Below, one piece after another: positions 11,745 through 26,200 of a stretch of 64,000 nt of DNA. The notes under the pieces are model-generated. The model ran no database searches. It worked only from the letters and a program-made list of their open reading frames with translations, and was not told where the DNA came from. The stretch is from Leptidea sinapis (lineage: Eukaryota > Arthropoda > Insecta > Lepidoptera > Pieridae). The translations under genes were made by a program, and so were the position numbers. The stretch is taken from NCBI RefSeq assembly GCF_905404315.1, contig NC_066269.1:8812501-8876500 (forward strand), written 5' to 3'. Numbering within the stretch: position 1 is the first letter of the stretch; every line of letters starts with the position of its first letter.

Positions 11745-13220
11745 TAATTGAGAGGGTTCTTGCTAACGAAATAACTATAACATTTCAATTAAACAAATAC
11801 ATATTAATATTTTTATATTAAAACTAAAATTCATTTAACTACATCACGATGTGATACATACTCTACTAATATTTTCAAATCGCACTACACTACTACAATA
11901 TAATCAACTACTTCACCCTATTATTTTACATCTTATTTTTTTAATGCATTAAAATAAGCAAAATAAAATTGTATCTGTAAATAACTTTACATGAACACTG
12001 TTTTTGAAAATTGTACTAGGAATAAACAAGAAATAAAAGGCTTTTTATTATTTATTTATTATTATAATATTCAATCTCTTTTGAATCATTTATTACAGTA
12101 ATTATAAATTATAAATACAAAAAAAGCTTCCACAGCTTTTCAAAAAAAACAATCTAACACGTTTTATCATAGATTGCTTAAATATAGATATTGTTTATGT
12201 TTACAACACAACCGATGATACATTTATATTCGCAATGAGCTCTAGCAATTTCCCTGAAACACCCAACTAGCTACAAAGCACTTCCGTTCCATGCAAACAT
12301 TATTCATGCAGATACGGCGTGTAGTTATTATTTTACCACGTTTATTGCCTTCATTTGATTGTAATGAGCGTTAGACGTCGGTAGAAAACAATTTTCCATC
12401 TTATTTGGAAAACAAAGCTATATCATATGGTAATTAAGATGAGAGGATAGTATTGTTTTAAGTTTTTGTTATCTTATTATCTCAAAATAAGTGCGAAACT
12501 CCGTTTCAAAACAGGGTAATATAGTGGGTAACTTGCTATTAAAATAAGAGATTGTCTTCTATCTTATTTATTAATACGGATTTACTCACGATTAGTAAAT
12601 AAGCTAACAATGTCTCACGATAGTTTAAATATTTAATGACTTCCATCTATTTATTGTATGCGCGTTTACCTGTGGTATTACAGATCTGCAATGCTGCAGT
12701 ATATATAAAACCAAAAGCTTACCCCTTTTTTATATAGAAAAAAACCTAAATTTTGTATCAATGTATGGATAAAATGTAGGATGTTTCCTTACGATATGAA
12801 AAGGGGACCTTCTTTACAAGTAGGGGTACTTTTCCGTCTAAAGCATACAAATCACTAGTAAAACAAAGGTGCTTAGGCAGCCTTAATAACTCACTATGAA
12901 GGGACCGACAATCCTTATTTTCCTGTATGTATGTATATTGTGATTGTGTTGTGCTCGCTTAAGAAGTCGAAGAGGATATTTACCTCCGACACCAATTATT
13001 AAGCCAAGTAACACAATTACGTACATATTGTTAGGTTTAAACTTAAAAAAGGGAAAAGTTTTTTTCACTCTACGTCATAAATCGAAAACTATACATCATA
13101 AAAATAACAAATAACCATAACCATAAGGTTGTGCCAATGAAGCCCTTGAATACGACACCCCACTTAAACTTAACTTAATTCAAAGTTTGGACCATCGTTC
13201 TTTACATAAAGACCCTGTTT
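11745..13220. other. AT-rich non-coding region
   Basis: No exon or complete element is recognised. A 61-codon - strand frame at 13068-12883 has no recognisable motif and lacks splice context. Confidence 0.4.
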
Positions 13221-13229
13221 TTTTATGAT

Positions 13230-13960
13230 TCAATTACAAATGTATAGTTTTCAGACTTTTCCCTATACGTGTAGTATAACACGGTATTACTTGCCAAATT
13301 TCATAGTTCTAGGTCAAGTGAAAATACCCTATAAATTATGTTTGATTCAATTTCAATTAATGATTCCTTTGAATGTCTCCTAATATACGTTTTTTCCAAC
13401 TTGATACCTCCACACGTTCCCGAGAGAAATGGTCTTGACAGTCAGACAGACGGACGGATGGAAAACATACCTGGTCTCATAAGGGTTCCGTTTTTAGGGT
13501 TCCGTAGTCTGTATGTCCGTCCGTATTTCACAGCCACTTTTTTTCGAAACTATAAGATCTATACTGTATAAAACAATAAATACTTAGAACTGAAACTCAA
13601 ATTTTTTTCATCAAACCCCTACGTGAGGGGTATATTGGTTGGGATATTTAGGTTTCTTATATAATTTTTTTCTAAACTGATTAGTTTGCGCGAGAGACAC
13701 TTCCAAAACGATAAAAGGTGTCCCCCCCCCCTTGTAACTTCTAAAACAAAAAGAATGATGAAACTAAAATAAATAAATGAAGTACATTATTATGCAAAAT
13801 TCCACCGAAAATTGGATGGAGTAAGTAGTAAGTAGTTTATTTTAATAAACTTAAATAAAAAAAAAAACTATTATTGAAACATCGATCAAAGTTACATCGA
13901 ACTACAAGAACTTTTATTTAATATTACTTGCTGCTACGGAACCCTTCATGGGCAAACAAA
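13230..13960. repeat. Repeat region with GGGTTCCGT motifs
   Basis: It contains repeated AGGGTTCCGT (about 13485-13505), a CAGACAGACGGACGGATGG run and, near 13936, CTACGGAACCCTTC, the reverse complement of that motif. Such GTTCCGTA/TACGGAAC-bounded repeats are common in moth and butterfly genomes. Class not determined. Confidence 0.4.
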
Positions 13961-14024
13961 AAAAAAATTAAAAAGTACATAATATAAACGAATAAAGTTT
14001 ACTCTTTGACATGCGCGGGCGCAT

Positions 14025-14073
14025 TATAAAGTAACATAAGGTCACAGTAGCGCGCCCGTTGTAATCGGTCAGT
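14025..14073 (+). promoter_or_regulatory. Possible NPC2 core promoter
   Basis: TATAAA lies at 14025-14030 and an arthropod-type initiator TCAGT at 14069-14073, about 85 bp before the start codon. The spacing of about 44 bp is longer than the usual 30, so the TATA-like string may be accidental and the initiator alone the better guess. GC-rich inverted motifs (GCGCGGGCGC and GCGCGCCCG) flank the TATA-like site. Confidence 0.3.
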
Positions 14074-14157
14074 GTGTATCTGCAGTTGTCCGAAGTCACA
14101 TGTCACATCGCATTAGCTTTACACAAACAACGCATTTTACTGCCCATCTTTGATTCC

Positions 14158-14239
14158 ATGAAACAGTGCAATATGTTGTCTTTAATATCATTAACCGTGC
14201 TTCTAGCCAGTGTTAACGCTAAGTTTTATACAGACTGTG
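14158..14239 (+). CDS. NPC2: NPC2-like exon 1 (signal peptide)
   Basis: The start ATG at 14158 gives MKQCNMLSLISLTVLLASV; a second in-frame ATG at 14173 could also serve. The exon ends in TTTTATACAGACTGTG followed by the donor GTAAGT at 14240, phase 1. It encodes the signal peptide and the first conserved cysteine (YTDC). Confidence 0.9.
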
Positions 14240-17200
14240 GTAAGTATTATACCCATTATTAATTATTATAGTTTAATCTGTGTTATCAAAGTTTTGTTAG
14301 CTTTAAAGTGAGAATGCATGATATAAAATTGTTATAATAGGACCAACTTATCGCGCATTATATTATAATATTTACTTACTACTAAGTTATCTAAATTTTA
14401 ATCTAAAAGTGGTGAAGATTTTATAAAAATACACTTTAATTGGGCAATACTTATGGGGTAATGTACCCGAAATTGATGTTTGTGCTGCAGAAAAGGGCTA
14501 TTTATAACCTAGGCCCCAAAAAATCATTTAAGATAAAATTTTCAATACATTCTTGATAATGTATTTAATTATTAGTTATTAGTAAATAAAATTTAATTAT
14601 TAGTAATTTTCTAGAAACTGTAATGTTAACACCAGTAACAAACGTAAACTTGTTATGCCTACGACTCGGTTAAGTTGACTTAATAAGTCTTTTGTTGGGC
14701 GATATATATGCTTTTATAGCATGAGCCCAGAAAATGTTCAAAACAAATGTATTACGAAATCAAAACAATTGTTAAAAGACGTATAAGTGATAAAGATTCT
14801 TATAGCATAAATTATATTCTTATTGGTACCACACATTGGGAATAGAGCAACCGCCTTTAGGCTATTTAAATAATAATATTGTAATGAAATTAAAAAAAAA
14901 TAAGAAACCCGCCGAGATTCTTCCACCCGTTTTTCTCAGGTATGAGCCTACTGAGATAATTTTTTAAATGGATTTAGCTGCTTTTAGCGTTCAATAAATG
15001 ATTTCAAATCCTATAATTGTGAATAAAAATATTTGAATTTGAATATTGTCTTACAATAACGCACTCAAAGACAAATGCTATTTATTGATCATTTAGTGAG
15101 CTTTTAACCCGCTTTGAAAAAGGAGGAAGCTCTAAATACGATTGGTATTTTTTATGTATGTTATGATTACGCTAAGATTTATGAAACGCTGTACGTGATT
15201 CATCTTTTGATGCGGAATAGTTGCCATTTGGTAAAATATTAATACAGTTTGGCCCAGTAGTTTTCATTTTATGAATATTTTTGATGGAAATTCGTGGATT
15301 ACGTGGATGATGTTATTGTTAACGTGGATGATGTTATTGTTTACGTGGATGATGTTATTGTTAACGTGGATGATGTTATTGTTTACGTGGACGATGTAAT
15401 TTGATTTTGTGTACAGCTTTTTTAGTAGTTTTAATTAAGGTCAATTATATTAATAGACTAGCTCACCCGGCAGACGTTGTTTTGCCATATAAATTATTTT
15501 TAGAGTCTACGTTTCTTGGTCATTGCAACATTATTTTTCTAAAATAAAAGATTTTTTCTAAAATAAACGTAGCCTTAGTTACTCTTTATTACATCAGCTA
15601 CCTGCCAATAAAAGTCCCGTCAAAATCGGTCCGCCTTTTCAGAGATTAGCCGGAACAAACAGACAGACAGACAAAAATTGTAAAGAATGTTATTTTGGTG
15701 TATGTACCGTATATATATTCATATACATGTAGTAAAAACGGTTATTTCAATATTACAAACAGACACTCCAATTTTATTATCTTTAATATATACATATATA
15801 TTAATAGAAATAGATAATAATATGGTATTAGGTTTGCATAAGATGTGAAATTAAAGAAATTAAATTAAACCTTCATTAAGTTATTTTATACTTTTTAGTA
15901 TTTGTAGTCGGTTTTTTTAAACGTATTTTTTTAATGTCATTGATAGTTGTAATCTGTTATCCTTACACAAAAAATTTTCACAATTGGTTAGCATCATCTT
16001 AAATAATGTCTTGTTATTACCATCTATTCTTACAATATAAACATTATTCATAAGAATAACAGACGGACCTACCGTTTGGCCTATAAGTTATCAAGCGATA
16101 CGATATAAGAGTGATTTTATGATCCTCATCAGTGGTATAGTATGGTAATGCTAAAGGAGCTCCTGTTTCCACAATAAAACCACTTAGTTGAGTCCAGTTT
16201 GCGTGTAGTTACTCCAACCAGCCCAGCTTCTTCCAGAAGTTCAGAACACTCCTGCGGTGTTCCCAGACTTCCTCGAACGACCTTGTATTTACTAAGGTTT
16301 TTGCCCGATGGTTGCCCACCCCTGCACGTTACAGGATTAACGGTCACTCCGTTTCGTCCTCGGCCACACATCCTCTGCACTTAGGACTGTACGTTACGTC
16401 GCCTAATCAGTGATACATCTTTATATCAGACGGGACATGCCTTACCTAATCGAGAAAAGATTACCAGCCGCCCATCCGCAAACTAGCACTCAAGATGCGT
16501 TGCCGGCCTATGACGTAATCAATGCGTCTAACGTAAAGGTTTCTTAGTCGTATCTTTTCGTAAACACAGCAGCCCGCAGATATTTCCACTAGGTGACTTA
16601 ATGCAGACCATAGACTCAGAATATACTAACATATGAAAAAAATCGTGTGAGAGAAAAGAATATCTCTAACTGGAGATACAACATAGAAAAGATAAGCGAA
16701 TCTATTGTGACTGTAACCTGTTTTGATTGACAAGTCATAAGTAGTCAGCCACGCTCGACATTGTTCCGTTAGTATTTTGAATATTAAACCATTGGCTAAT
16801 GCTAACATAGACATATCGAAATTGACCACGCATTATCAGCTGTAAGTCTATACGCTAATATATTTTAGTTTATGTGGCTGACATGAGTGTGATGCGCGTG
16901 AAGTTTCTCATTCTGACATAGAACGAACAGAGAAGAGGTAGAGGGCGCCCGCTATCGACGGTCTAACATAAAATAAGACCTCAAGAAAGCCCATTTGCCA
17001 GAACCGACAACCCATGATCGTTCGACTTGAGGCAGGAAAGTGAGGAGACCTCAAATAATGGGATTCAGGGAAGGGAGAAGAAGAAGAAGATAAAGTGATG
17101 TACCTACTCAGACAATTGACAAATAAAAGACAAATACTTGTTATTAAAGATACAACGAACTGTACATCCACAATCTGGATTTTGTTTATACTGTTGACAA

Positions 17201-20200
17201 TGACTTCTTGTTATCTTGAGGGGTCGTTGTACATATAGTTGTACATAAGTTAATAGATTTTGCATATTGATATATACTAATAACTTCTTGTGAATGTATC
17301 CTACATTATAAGATTTGTAATATGTATTTACGAGATACTTTCCGCAACTATGTAGTAGGGTTGGGTTTAGATTAGCTTTTCTTTTGAGGAAGTTACTCAA
17401 ACCTCTGATGTCGCCAATGACCTCGGGGAGAGTCCTTGGTGACCCCAGGTGTTTGGCCCGGTATGTGGCCACACTTCGGCACTCCAGGATTAGGTTTGTG
17501 GCCGTCTTTTCTGTCTCCATGCAAGCCCTGCACAGGGGACTGTCGTTGACAACTATATTAAACAGATGCTTGTAAAAGGGGCCGTGGCCCGTAATTACAT
17601 GAGATACTTTAGGTAATCTTAATCGTGCGAATTTTACCAACTTGCGAGAAAGCCTCTGATTTATACATCGTAGAGCCTCTTTCGTCTGTCTGCATCTACT
17701 CATCTCCGTCCAGTATTTATTATGTAATGTTAAAAATATTAGAATTTTTATGACGGATAATCATGACCATATTTGACCACTAAAGTTGCCCTTGAATAGA
17801 ATGAATACTGACTAATTTATTTTGGTGTGCATGAATAATTTGTAACAAGGGCTATATAGTGTACTCATCTAAGGGATACCAATCATTGTGACTAGTGAGT
17901 TTAGTGAATGAGGATTATTTTTATTTGAACGACTAACATTATGATTGATTTCGATTCTTTGCAGCCCTCTTTTTAAAAGTAGACGCGTCATCTATTAATC
18001 TTTTTATATAGGAAGGGCCAAACGGTCAAGAGCATGGGCGTAGTGAGTATTCTATATGTATATAGGGCAGCAGATATAGATAATCTTAGACTATATTGTT
18101 TTAGTCTTAGTTTTTTTTACATGTGAGTTTCTTTTTTTTTTCAATTAGTTATAGAGGAAGTGGATGTAAAATTTTTAACAAAATAGAACAATAACAAATA
18201 GCTTTATAACTTATTTAAAGTAAAAATAGAAATATGGACACAAGGATGTCTCCTTAAACAGTTTCACTAAGTACACTTAATATTTAAATTTACACTTAAA
18301 TTACAGTTAGTACATACAGACAACCAGTTAATAAATAAATCTAACATAATGCAGTTGTAGACATTGTTACAATATACAAGAAATTTTGTGATTTTTAACT
18401 TACTCTGTTTGTGCCAGGATATGTTTTATTCTGAGTTTGTAACTTTTGAAGAGCAATCTGCGCGGTTAGTGCAATTTATATGACTTTCCCCTAGAGGGTG
18501 GGGGCAGCTGAAGTAACTACGTCGCTTCGACGTGCACGCGTGGTGATGCAATGGCCCTGTGTTGCCGGCCTTTAAGATGGGAAGGAAGGTCCCTACTTCG
18601 TATCTGTTCAGGAAAATTGCAGCCGGTAATTGATTCACAAAGTGACTGTGCAAAGCAAAAATACTTTTTCAAAACGCGCAGTTGTGTGATCAAACTTCAA
18701 CATGGTGCGGATTAAATTTCACATTGTGACGTAATTTCCGTTGGTGGAATGGCCTCTGGTATCAACCCCAACAACTCCTCTGAGCACTCCCAGTGATAAA
18801 TGCATAGATGTTGCAGGTAAAATCCACATATCTCAGGGATCAAGTCGATCAGAGATGATTTAATTATCGATGATTCGAGCCGCTCTTCGTTGTATGCGGT
18901 CAAATGGAGGAAATGGGACTGGGCGCCCGCCCAGAGGTGATAACAGTACTCCGTGTGAGGCCGAATTTGCGTCTTATATAGTTGCAGGCGGTGGCTTGTA
19001 GTGAAATACTGTCTTGCCTTACTGAGTAAACCAAGCTTTTTAGAGGACGGTATTATAGACTTATTAATTAGTACTCAAAGCATTATTTTTAACAACAACA
19101 AACTCTCTCACTTGTCCTCCTTGACTTCTGGGTGCTGCCTTAGGCCGGGCTTTTATCTTGGTCGCTAGTTGGGTTCTTCCAAACATCAGTGTATATGGGG
19201 AGTCTCCGGGGATGATCGGTGTGGCACAAAGGTGACTTCTGACAGTACGGACCATGTGTAGTATCCCACCACTCTCCCATTCTAACTTTCGTTCGTCTTG
19301 TCTGTTAGTAGCGGGATGGTAAGGAGCGATCGTTTTATGCACCCATTCCATCCTCGTCGCCAAATATTATATTCTTATTAATTAGTACTTAAAGCATTAT
19401 TTTCTGATAAAAGTATTTAATTGAATGACATGTGACAGAAGTGAATGAAGGGTAACTAAGTAACCTATGAAAGCCAGTTTGGCCTTCCCTTCCAAATGAC
19501 CACGGAACTGAACTCCATATATCGACGCTATAATATCATTTCACGTGTTCTACCACATCACGAGTGTACCAAAGAGCTGTTTATGCTGATTTTGCCAACG
19601 AATTTCGAATGCAAACACCATCGTTAACACGTTCATATATTTACAATGGAATTCTCAACGAAACTTTTTCTCAAATTCTTCTTTTCTCTCTGTCACGTTA
19701 ATCAACAACGGATTCGTGAAAAAACATACTAATTATCAAAATATTAACGTATATATATATCACTCATACATTCATTAATTAACTGACTTGTTTACTAATT
19801 ATTAAATAATAATATAAAAGTACAATAGATAATGTTATCACCATTATTATGAATGTAAACTTTTTATTTGATTGTTATTATCGAATGTATTTACTTATGT
19901 AGGTTCGTTTATTTTACGAGAAGAGAAAACTATGTAATTTGGTAGATACCTACTCGTTTCAAGTAGGGGGAGATGTTGCAGTATCGAAAAACCTTAGCAG
20001 AATTAATCAGTTGAGTTGAGTTGACTTTAATATTAGTCTTTGCTTAAGCTCCGCATAATTTCAGCTGTCCAATAACTTTAAAAACTAAATCAAATATTAT
20101 TCTAATGTTACTTAGCTGAGCTTTACGTAAGTAAAGTCTGAACAAAGTTTTAGTACCCTCTATAGATCAAATATAGTTTTGTGCTAGGTAATATAATATG

Positions 20201-23200
20201 TGATAAACGGTTCATAAAGTTATTTTTAATTGCGTTTATAAAACACTGCAGACAGTTGTCGATTGATGATCGGTTAAATTAACATTATACTTTTAATAAG
20301 TCACTTAAAATAGGTTATTGTTAATTGTTAACATTTTAATAAACAACTATAAACTTTTCTTAATAAATATGTAATACTAGCTGATGCCGGCAACTTCGTC
20401 CGCGTAGGTATAGGGTTTTTAAAAATAATAAGCAAGTTTGGAATTGAAGATTGTCTCATGTCCTATTCCTGTTCCGGTTCCCGTTTTCGCTCGCGTTCCC
20501 AACATATTATATGAATCTTATTTGAAGGAAGATTGCTATGGGAAACATAGCCTACTATTATTATTACTACATAGTATTAAACAAAGTCGCTTTCGCTGTC
20601 CCTATATCCCTATGTGTGCCTAAATCTTTAAAACTACGTAACGGATTTTGATGCGGTTTTTTTAATAGATAGAGTGATTGAAGAGGAAGGTTTATATGTA
20701 TAATAACATATCCCGGTGTTTTTACTAAACTCCTCCAAAACAGCTAAACCAATTTGTTTGAAAATTTGTGTGTATATCGGGTAGGTCTGAGAATCGGCCA
20801 ACATCTATATTTCATACCGCTAAATGATAAGGGTGACCCACCCCTAAATATATTCTGAGAAAAAACGGTACAACACTAAAAATAATTGAAAATGACTGTA
20901 CAATATTGAATATGAATATTTTTATTGAAAAGAGCGCAAAAAACAATGCTGGGAGAGTTTCTTGCGCCGCTTCTTCTCTTTCAGAGCGCCATTTGTTTCC
21001 GAAGCGGTAGTAGTATCTAGTATATTAGAAATGACATGAAAAAGAATTCTAAAGGAATCAATTTTGAGAAAATAAATGCCTTTTAATTTATATGGCAAAA
21101 TATCGTTTGCCGGGTCAGCTAGTAGTTATATACGTCGATGTGCTATACATATATATTATATATATATGTATAGCACATCGACGTGAATTTCAGTTTTTCA
21201 CAAATCCCGCGGGATTTATGAATTTTTCCGGGATAAAACGTAGTCTAAGTCCATTCCCTAGCTCTAGTCTATCGATGTAACAAATTTCATCAAAATCGGT
21301 TAAGTAGCTGCGGCGTAAAAGCGTAACAAACAAACTTACATTCACATTTATAATATTATTAGGGATTAAACATACCAATTCAAACAATTTATACCTATTC
21401 TCTCATAATCTTACAATCTAACAATAATAGTTTATATTTTAATACACGTAGATTATTCAATTCGCTAGTCATTATGTACGTGACATCGTCAATTTAAGTT
21501 CAACATATCATTAGATATATCTGTCTCCTATTATAATAATACAATATTTTCGAACACGTTGCAAGATTAAATTCCTTTGTTCTATTTAATTAATTCGTTT
21601 CGATATGTTTTTAAAGGTCTGAAGGATACCTTCAAAACTTCTTATAATTCCTGTGTGCAAGTAATCATCTACTCATGAAAGGCGCTCATCATTTTAACTT
21701 CACTACTAAATCTATATACATATAAATAAAATTGGAATGTCTGTTTCTAATATTGAAATAACCGTTTTTTACTATGAATTATATACACTGGCCTTCAAAA
21801 GTAAGTATCACACTTTTAAAATTGGGATAACGTTTTAAGTTCACAAGATATACTTTCGAAATAAAAAGGACTCCAAAGAGTATTTAATTTTGTACATAAA
21901 AACTTTATAGTCGGTAACCTTCTTTTAAGAATTGGCTGAAAAAAAAACTTCAAAAACAAAACCATTCCTTTTTCAAAGTGGACGTTTCCGAATTACAATT
22001 TTACCATTCCGTTTTTCTTTCTGTTTTAAATTTTTTTCAAGGTCTTGTTTTAAAAATTTATGCTAAAAAGCACATAGTTAATATTTATTTATCATGCCTC
22101 TTTCAGTTGAAGAATGTGCTAGGATCATGGCTTTTCTGGAACTAAGCATCAGTATGCGTCGCACTGCAAGAATGGTGGGTGTGACGGTACGAACGGTCCA
22201 GAAGGTAAAGCGAAGGTACGAAGAGACTGGACACCATCTGAGGAGACCTTGTAATAGCAGACCCAGGTGTACCAGTGCCCGAGTAGATCGTTATATTATT
22301 TCCACTGTGTTAAGAAATCGCCACCAAAATGCAGTTGAAGTCCAGCAACAGCTACTTCAGACCCGGAGGGAGTACATTAGTGACAGTATAGTGAGAAGAA
22401 GACTTGCTGGAGCAAATTTGAAACCCGGAAGACCAGCGAGTGGCCCAAAACTCGAGAGACAGCATCGAGTAGCGACACTGCGATACGCCCGTGAACACAT
22501 GCAGTGGGATGAAGAAGAATGGTCAAGAATTTTGTTTGCAGATGAGTCTCGATTCTCCCTTTACACTTCTGATGGAAGGGGAAGTGTTTACAGGCGACCT
22601 GGTGAGCGATACCTTCAAGCCTGCATCTCAGAAAGAGTCCAATACGGTGGAGGCAGTGTACATGTATGGGCTGGCATATCTTCAGAAGGTCGCACAGAGC
22701 TAGTAGCCATAGAAAATGGCACCCTCACTGGGCAAAGATATGCTCAAGAGATTCTCAATGAGTATGCAGGGCCGTATTTAGCAAATATGTGATGGATCGA
22801 TGCTGATGCATGATAATGCCCGGCCACACACGGCTCATATCGTACAGGAGTATATTCAGGAGGTCGGTATCAGCGTGATGGCTTGGCCATCAAGAAGTCC
22901 TGATCTCAACCCGATTGAACACGCCTGGGATGAGCTTGGGAGGCTAGTCAGAAATCGCAGACCACCACCAGGGCACTAAAGCAGGCCCTGGTAGAAGAAT
23001 GGGAGAATATTCCCCAACATCGGCTCCGAAACCTAGTGTTCAGTATGCCAAACCGGCTCGAAGCTGTAATCAGAGCTCGAGGAGGCAATACCAGTTATTA
23101 AAAATTAAATAACATGTAATACATTGTAGGTGATTTTTTTTACACTAAACTAAAAATGTCTATTTTCATTGTTTTATTTTTTTGTTAAGTTAAAAATGTT

Positions 23201-26200
23201 ACTAATGTATAATTTTAGTTAAAGCCTATAAAATTTGCAACAAAACGTTTTTAATCTTAAATCTCTACCTTCTATAGTTAAGAAAAAAATTTAATTTGAA
23301 ATAATAATGTATAAATACGGTTACATACACAAAGATAACATTTTTTACAATTTTTGTCTTTTCGATTTTGACGGGACTTTTATTGGCTGATTAGCTGATG
23401 TAATAAGGAGTAAATTAGGTTACGTTTATTTTAGAAAAAATCATTTATTTAAAAAAATAAAAAGATGTTATAATGCTGCAATGTCCAAGAAACGGTCTAA
23501 CTTTAAAAATAATTTATATCGCAAAACAATATTTGGCGGGTCTGCTAGTTTCTTATAAATCCAGTGTCTTGATGTTTGTTTCCAGCGAACTTCTAAACTA
23601 ATGAACGGATTTTAATGGGGTTACTTCATGGAGTGCAGTTTAATCCAACTTGATAGATAGGATAGTTTTTATTTCGATTTGGGGGTCCCAATATAATTAC
23701 TGTTATTTCCAATATTTGTTATGTATAGACATATTTTCTATTAGAGAATGAATTGACGCACGATTTGACAGTTCTACTGTAAAACAATTTCATTATAACA
23801 ACTGACAGGGAGCATATTTAACGAAGTAATTCTTGATGTTTCGAAGTATTATTGACAAATTCATAAAAAAACAGTATTTTATTTATTATGTAAGTACAAC
23901 ACAATGTTGTGGGGTCAGCTAATAATTTGTATAAATTTTATGGAATATTGAACAATGATTATCGTTCGCTTTTAAAGCTATTTTAGATAATACTTCGATA
24001 ATACTATGCGTTTCTGGAATTCAAGTAAAATCCAATAATATAAAAAAACTGCAAAGTATTTCAAAAAGTAAATTGTGTTCGGTATAAAATATCATGGCCG
24101 GTATTCCAAGAAATCGCCAAAATAGAAGATAATGGAAACCATTTCTTGACGTGTTATATAAAGCTGATATTTTTACAAAAATTTGTTATATACGAACATG
24201 AGAAAATATCATTTTTTTCTTTACATTTCTATTTTTTATATACAGTTCGAAAAAAAAACACCGAAATACCCATAACTTTTACAGTTGGAGCCATATGCTA
24301 ATCATTCAATCTCGATAAATATTGTACGAAAATTTATTAATTGTAGTTTCACCAATACTATTTATCGTAACAAAATTTTGTAAAGAAAATTGTATTTATG
24401 TTTGTATTAAATTAAAAATGCTTCTATTTCTGAATTAAAACTATGGCGATCTTGTACGAGAGAGGTAACCTAGCACCGCTCGATTCCTCAAGGCCGTTGG
24501 CTCGGTCCCCAGCCTTAAATCAAAAACTTTAATACTATTGAAAGCGTGTAATAATTATTACTTATAGCTAAATGTTTACATTGATTATGAGATGTAACAA
24601 AACACAATTTTTCTAACTTCGTTACCTTTTCGATAGATACGTCTACATTATTTTTGACGGTCTTCGATTTTCAACACGGCTTTCTAATATTTCCCAGGTG
24701 ATGATGCACCACTTTTCCTCTAAAAATCTATTATATACATATGTTATATTGGCAAAATGAGTTTTATAAACCCGACAATAAGACAGCTTGTGCTAAATTG
24801 CACTAGGGATTATAAGAAATAGGTATATTACATTACTTAAGTATATATATATATCTAGAGGCCATATACATACATTATCACAAAAACAACCAAGAACTAA
24901 CATGAATATGTTTTTTTTTTCAGGATCGAAGTTAGCGAGTGTGCAAGATATGACAGTAAGTGGGTGTTCACCAGATGCTAAGGAGTGTGTCCTGAAGAGA
25001 AACAGCAATGCTACATTTAGCATTGATTTTACTCCAGGTAAGTCGATCTATAGATATCTCTGCAATTATGCTGACAATGTATGATTATTTGAAACTTAAG
25101 CTCAAGTTATACCTATTTAATCCGTCACTCTTGACAACACAAGCGACCACAGATAACTAAACGTTTTAGGTATATATTTATTTTAACATATTACATTTGT
25201 TATGCTGCCGATATAAATACCATATTTGTGCTGCAAAAGAGGGCTATTCATGCTATTTTTAAAATAGGTCCTAAAGAATCATTGAGAGCAAAATTTAAAA
25301 AATAAGCATTTTGAATGTTGCCTCTCAATATATTCTTGAAAATGTTATGTATTTATACATATGTGAATTTGCTAGAAACTGTCATAACCATGATGTTAAC
25401 ACCAGGAACTAACATAAACTTATGATGCCTAATAGTCGGCTAAGTCGAGTTAGTAAATCTTTTGTGGAGCCTTGTATACGCTTTTACAACAAGATCCCAG
25501 GAATTGTTCAAAAGAAATGTGTTACGAAATTCAAAAGAATTTTTAAGAAACGTTTGTGTGGTAAAGGTTACTATAACGTAAATGACTTTCTAAATGATAC
25601 CAGAGCTTGGGACGGGAGCTCCCACAGGCAATTTAATAATAAATTTTATTGGACGATTTTATATTGTAGCCATATTTTTAATAAAAATAGAAAAAAGTCC
25701 GCTACGCTTGTTTCGCCCAGGTCAGATGCATACCTTTTGGAATGGCTGGTAATTTTTGACTTACTTAAGTGATAATATATTTTTAAAAAATATATTTGTA
25801 TTCGATTATTTACTTTTATCTAAAAAACAGGATGGTCAAAGTTCGCTTCCTATTCGTAACAGAGAAACATTACCCTGCGACTAAAGATGTCACATGTGTA
25901 TGTCTACTAGGGGTGTAATTATTTATTTGAGGTCTAGCAACACAGGACACAATATGTTACATGCAAGAGTCCGCGTTCCTACATTTACAAGTAAAGATCG
26001 AGCATATAAAAATGAGTACAATTGCATCGATAATAACAGGAAATTGAAGTCTTTATTAGTGGCAGAAATAATCAATATGGCCGCAGTTACATTAACCCTG
26101 TTTGTGGACCATTGAAAGTTAAATGAGCTATTTGCAAACCGTAACATTACCAAGCTGATAATAGAACGACGCGGACGTGCCTGTACTCAATGTTAACTGT

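Larger units (their letters stand above)
21720..23550 (-). repeat. Dispersed repeat (copy A4) split by a Tc1-like element
   Basis: Bases 21720-21785 and about 23318-23550 together match, in reverse, the continuous repeat at 15459-15790. The left piece holds AATTGGAATGTCTGTTTC and AATAACCGTTTTTTACTA; the right piece holds GATTTTGACGGGACTTTTAT and the GGCGGGTCTGCTAG end. The Tc1-like element lies between. Confidence 0.7.

Noticed and set aside
12883..13068. 61-codon - strand frame with a hydrophobic segment
   Set aside because: No splice or start context, no motif, and similar frames are expected by chance in this AT-rich DNA.
13338..13571. 77-codon + strand frame
   Set aside because: Falls in a GGGTTCCGT-type dispersed repeat; no protein motif.
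15301..15400. CRISPR array
   Set aside because: Units are directly adjacent with no unique spacers, in an intron of a eukaryotic gene: a minisatellite.
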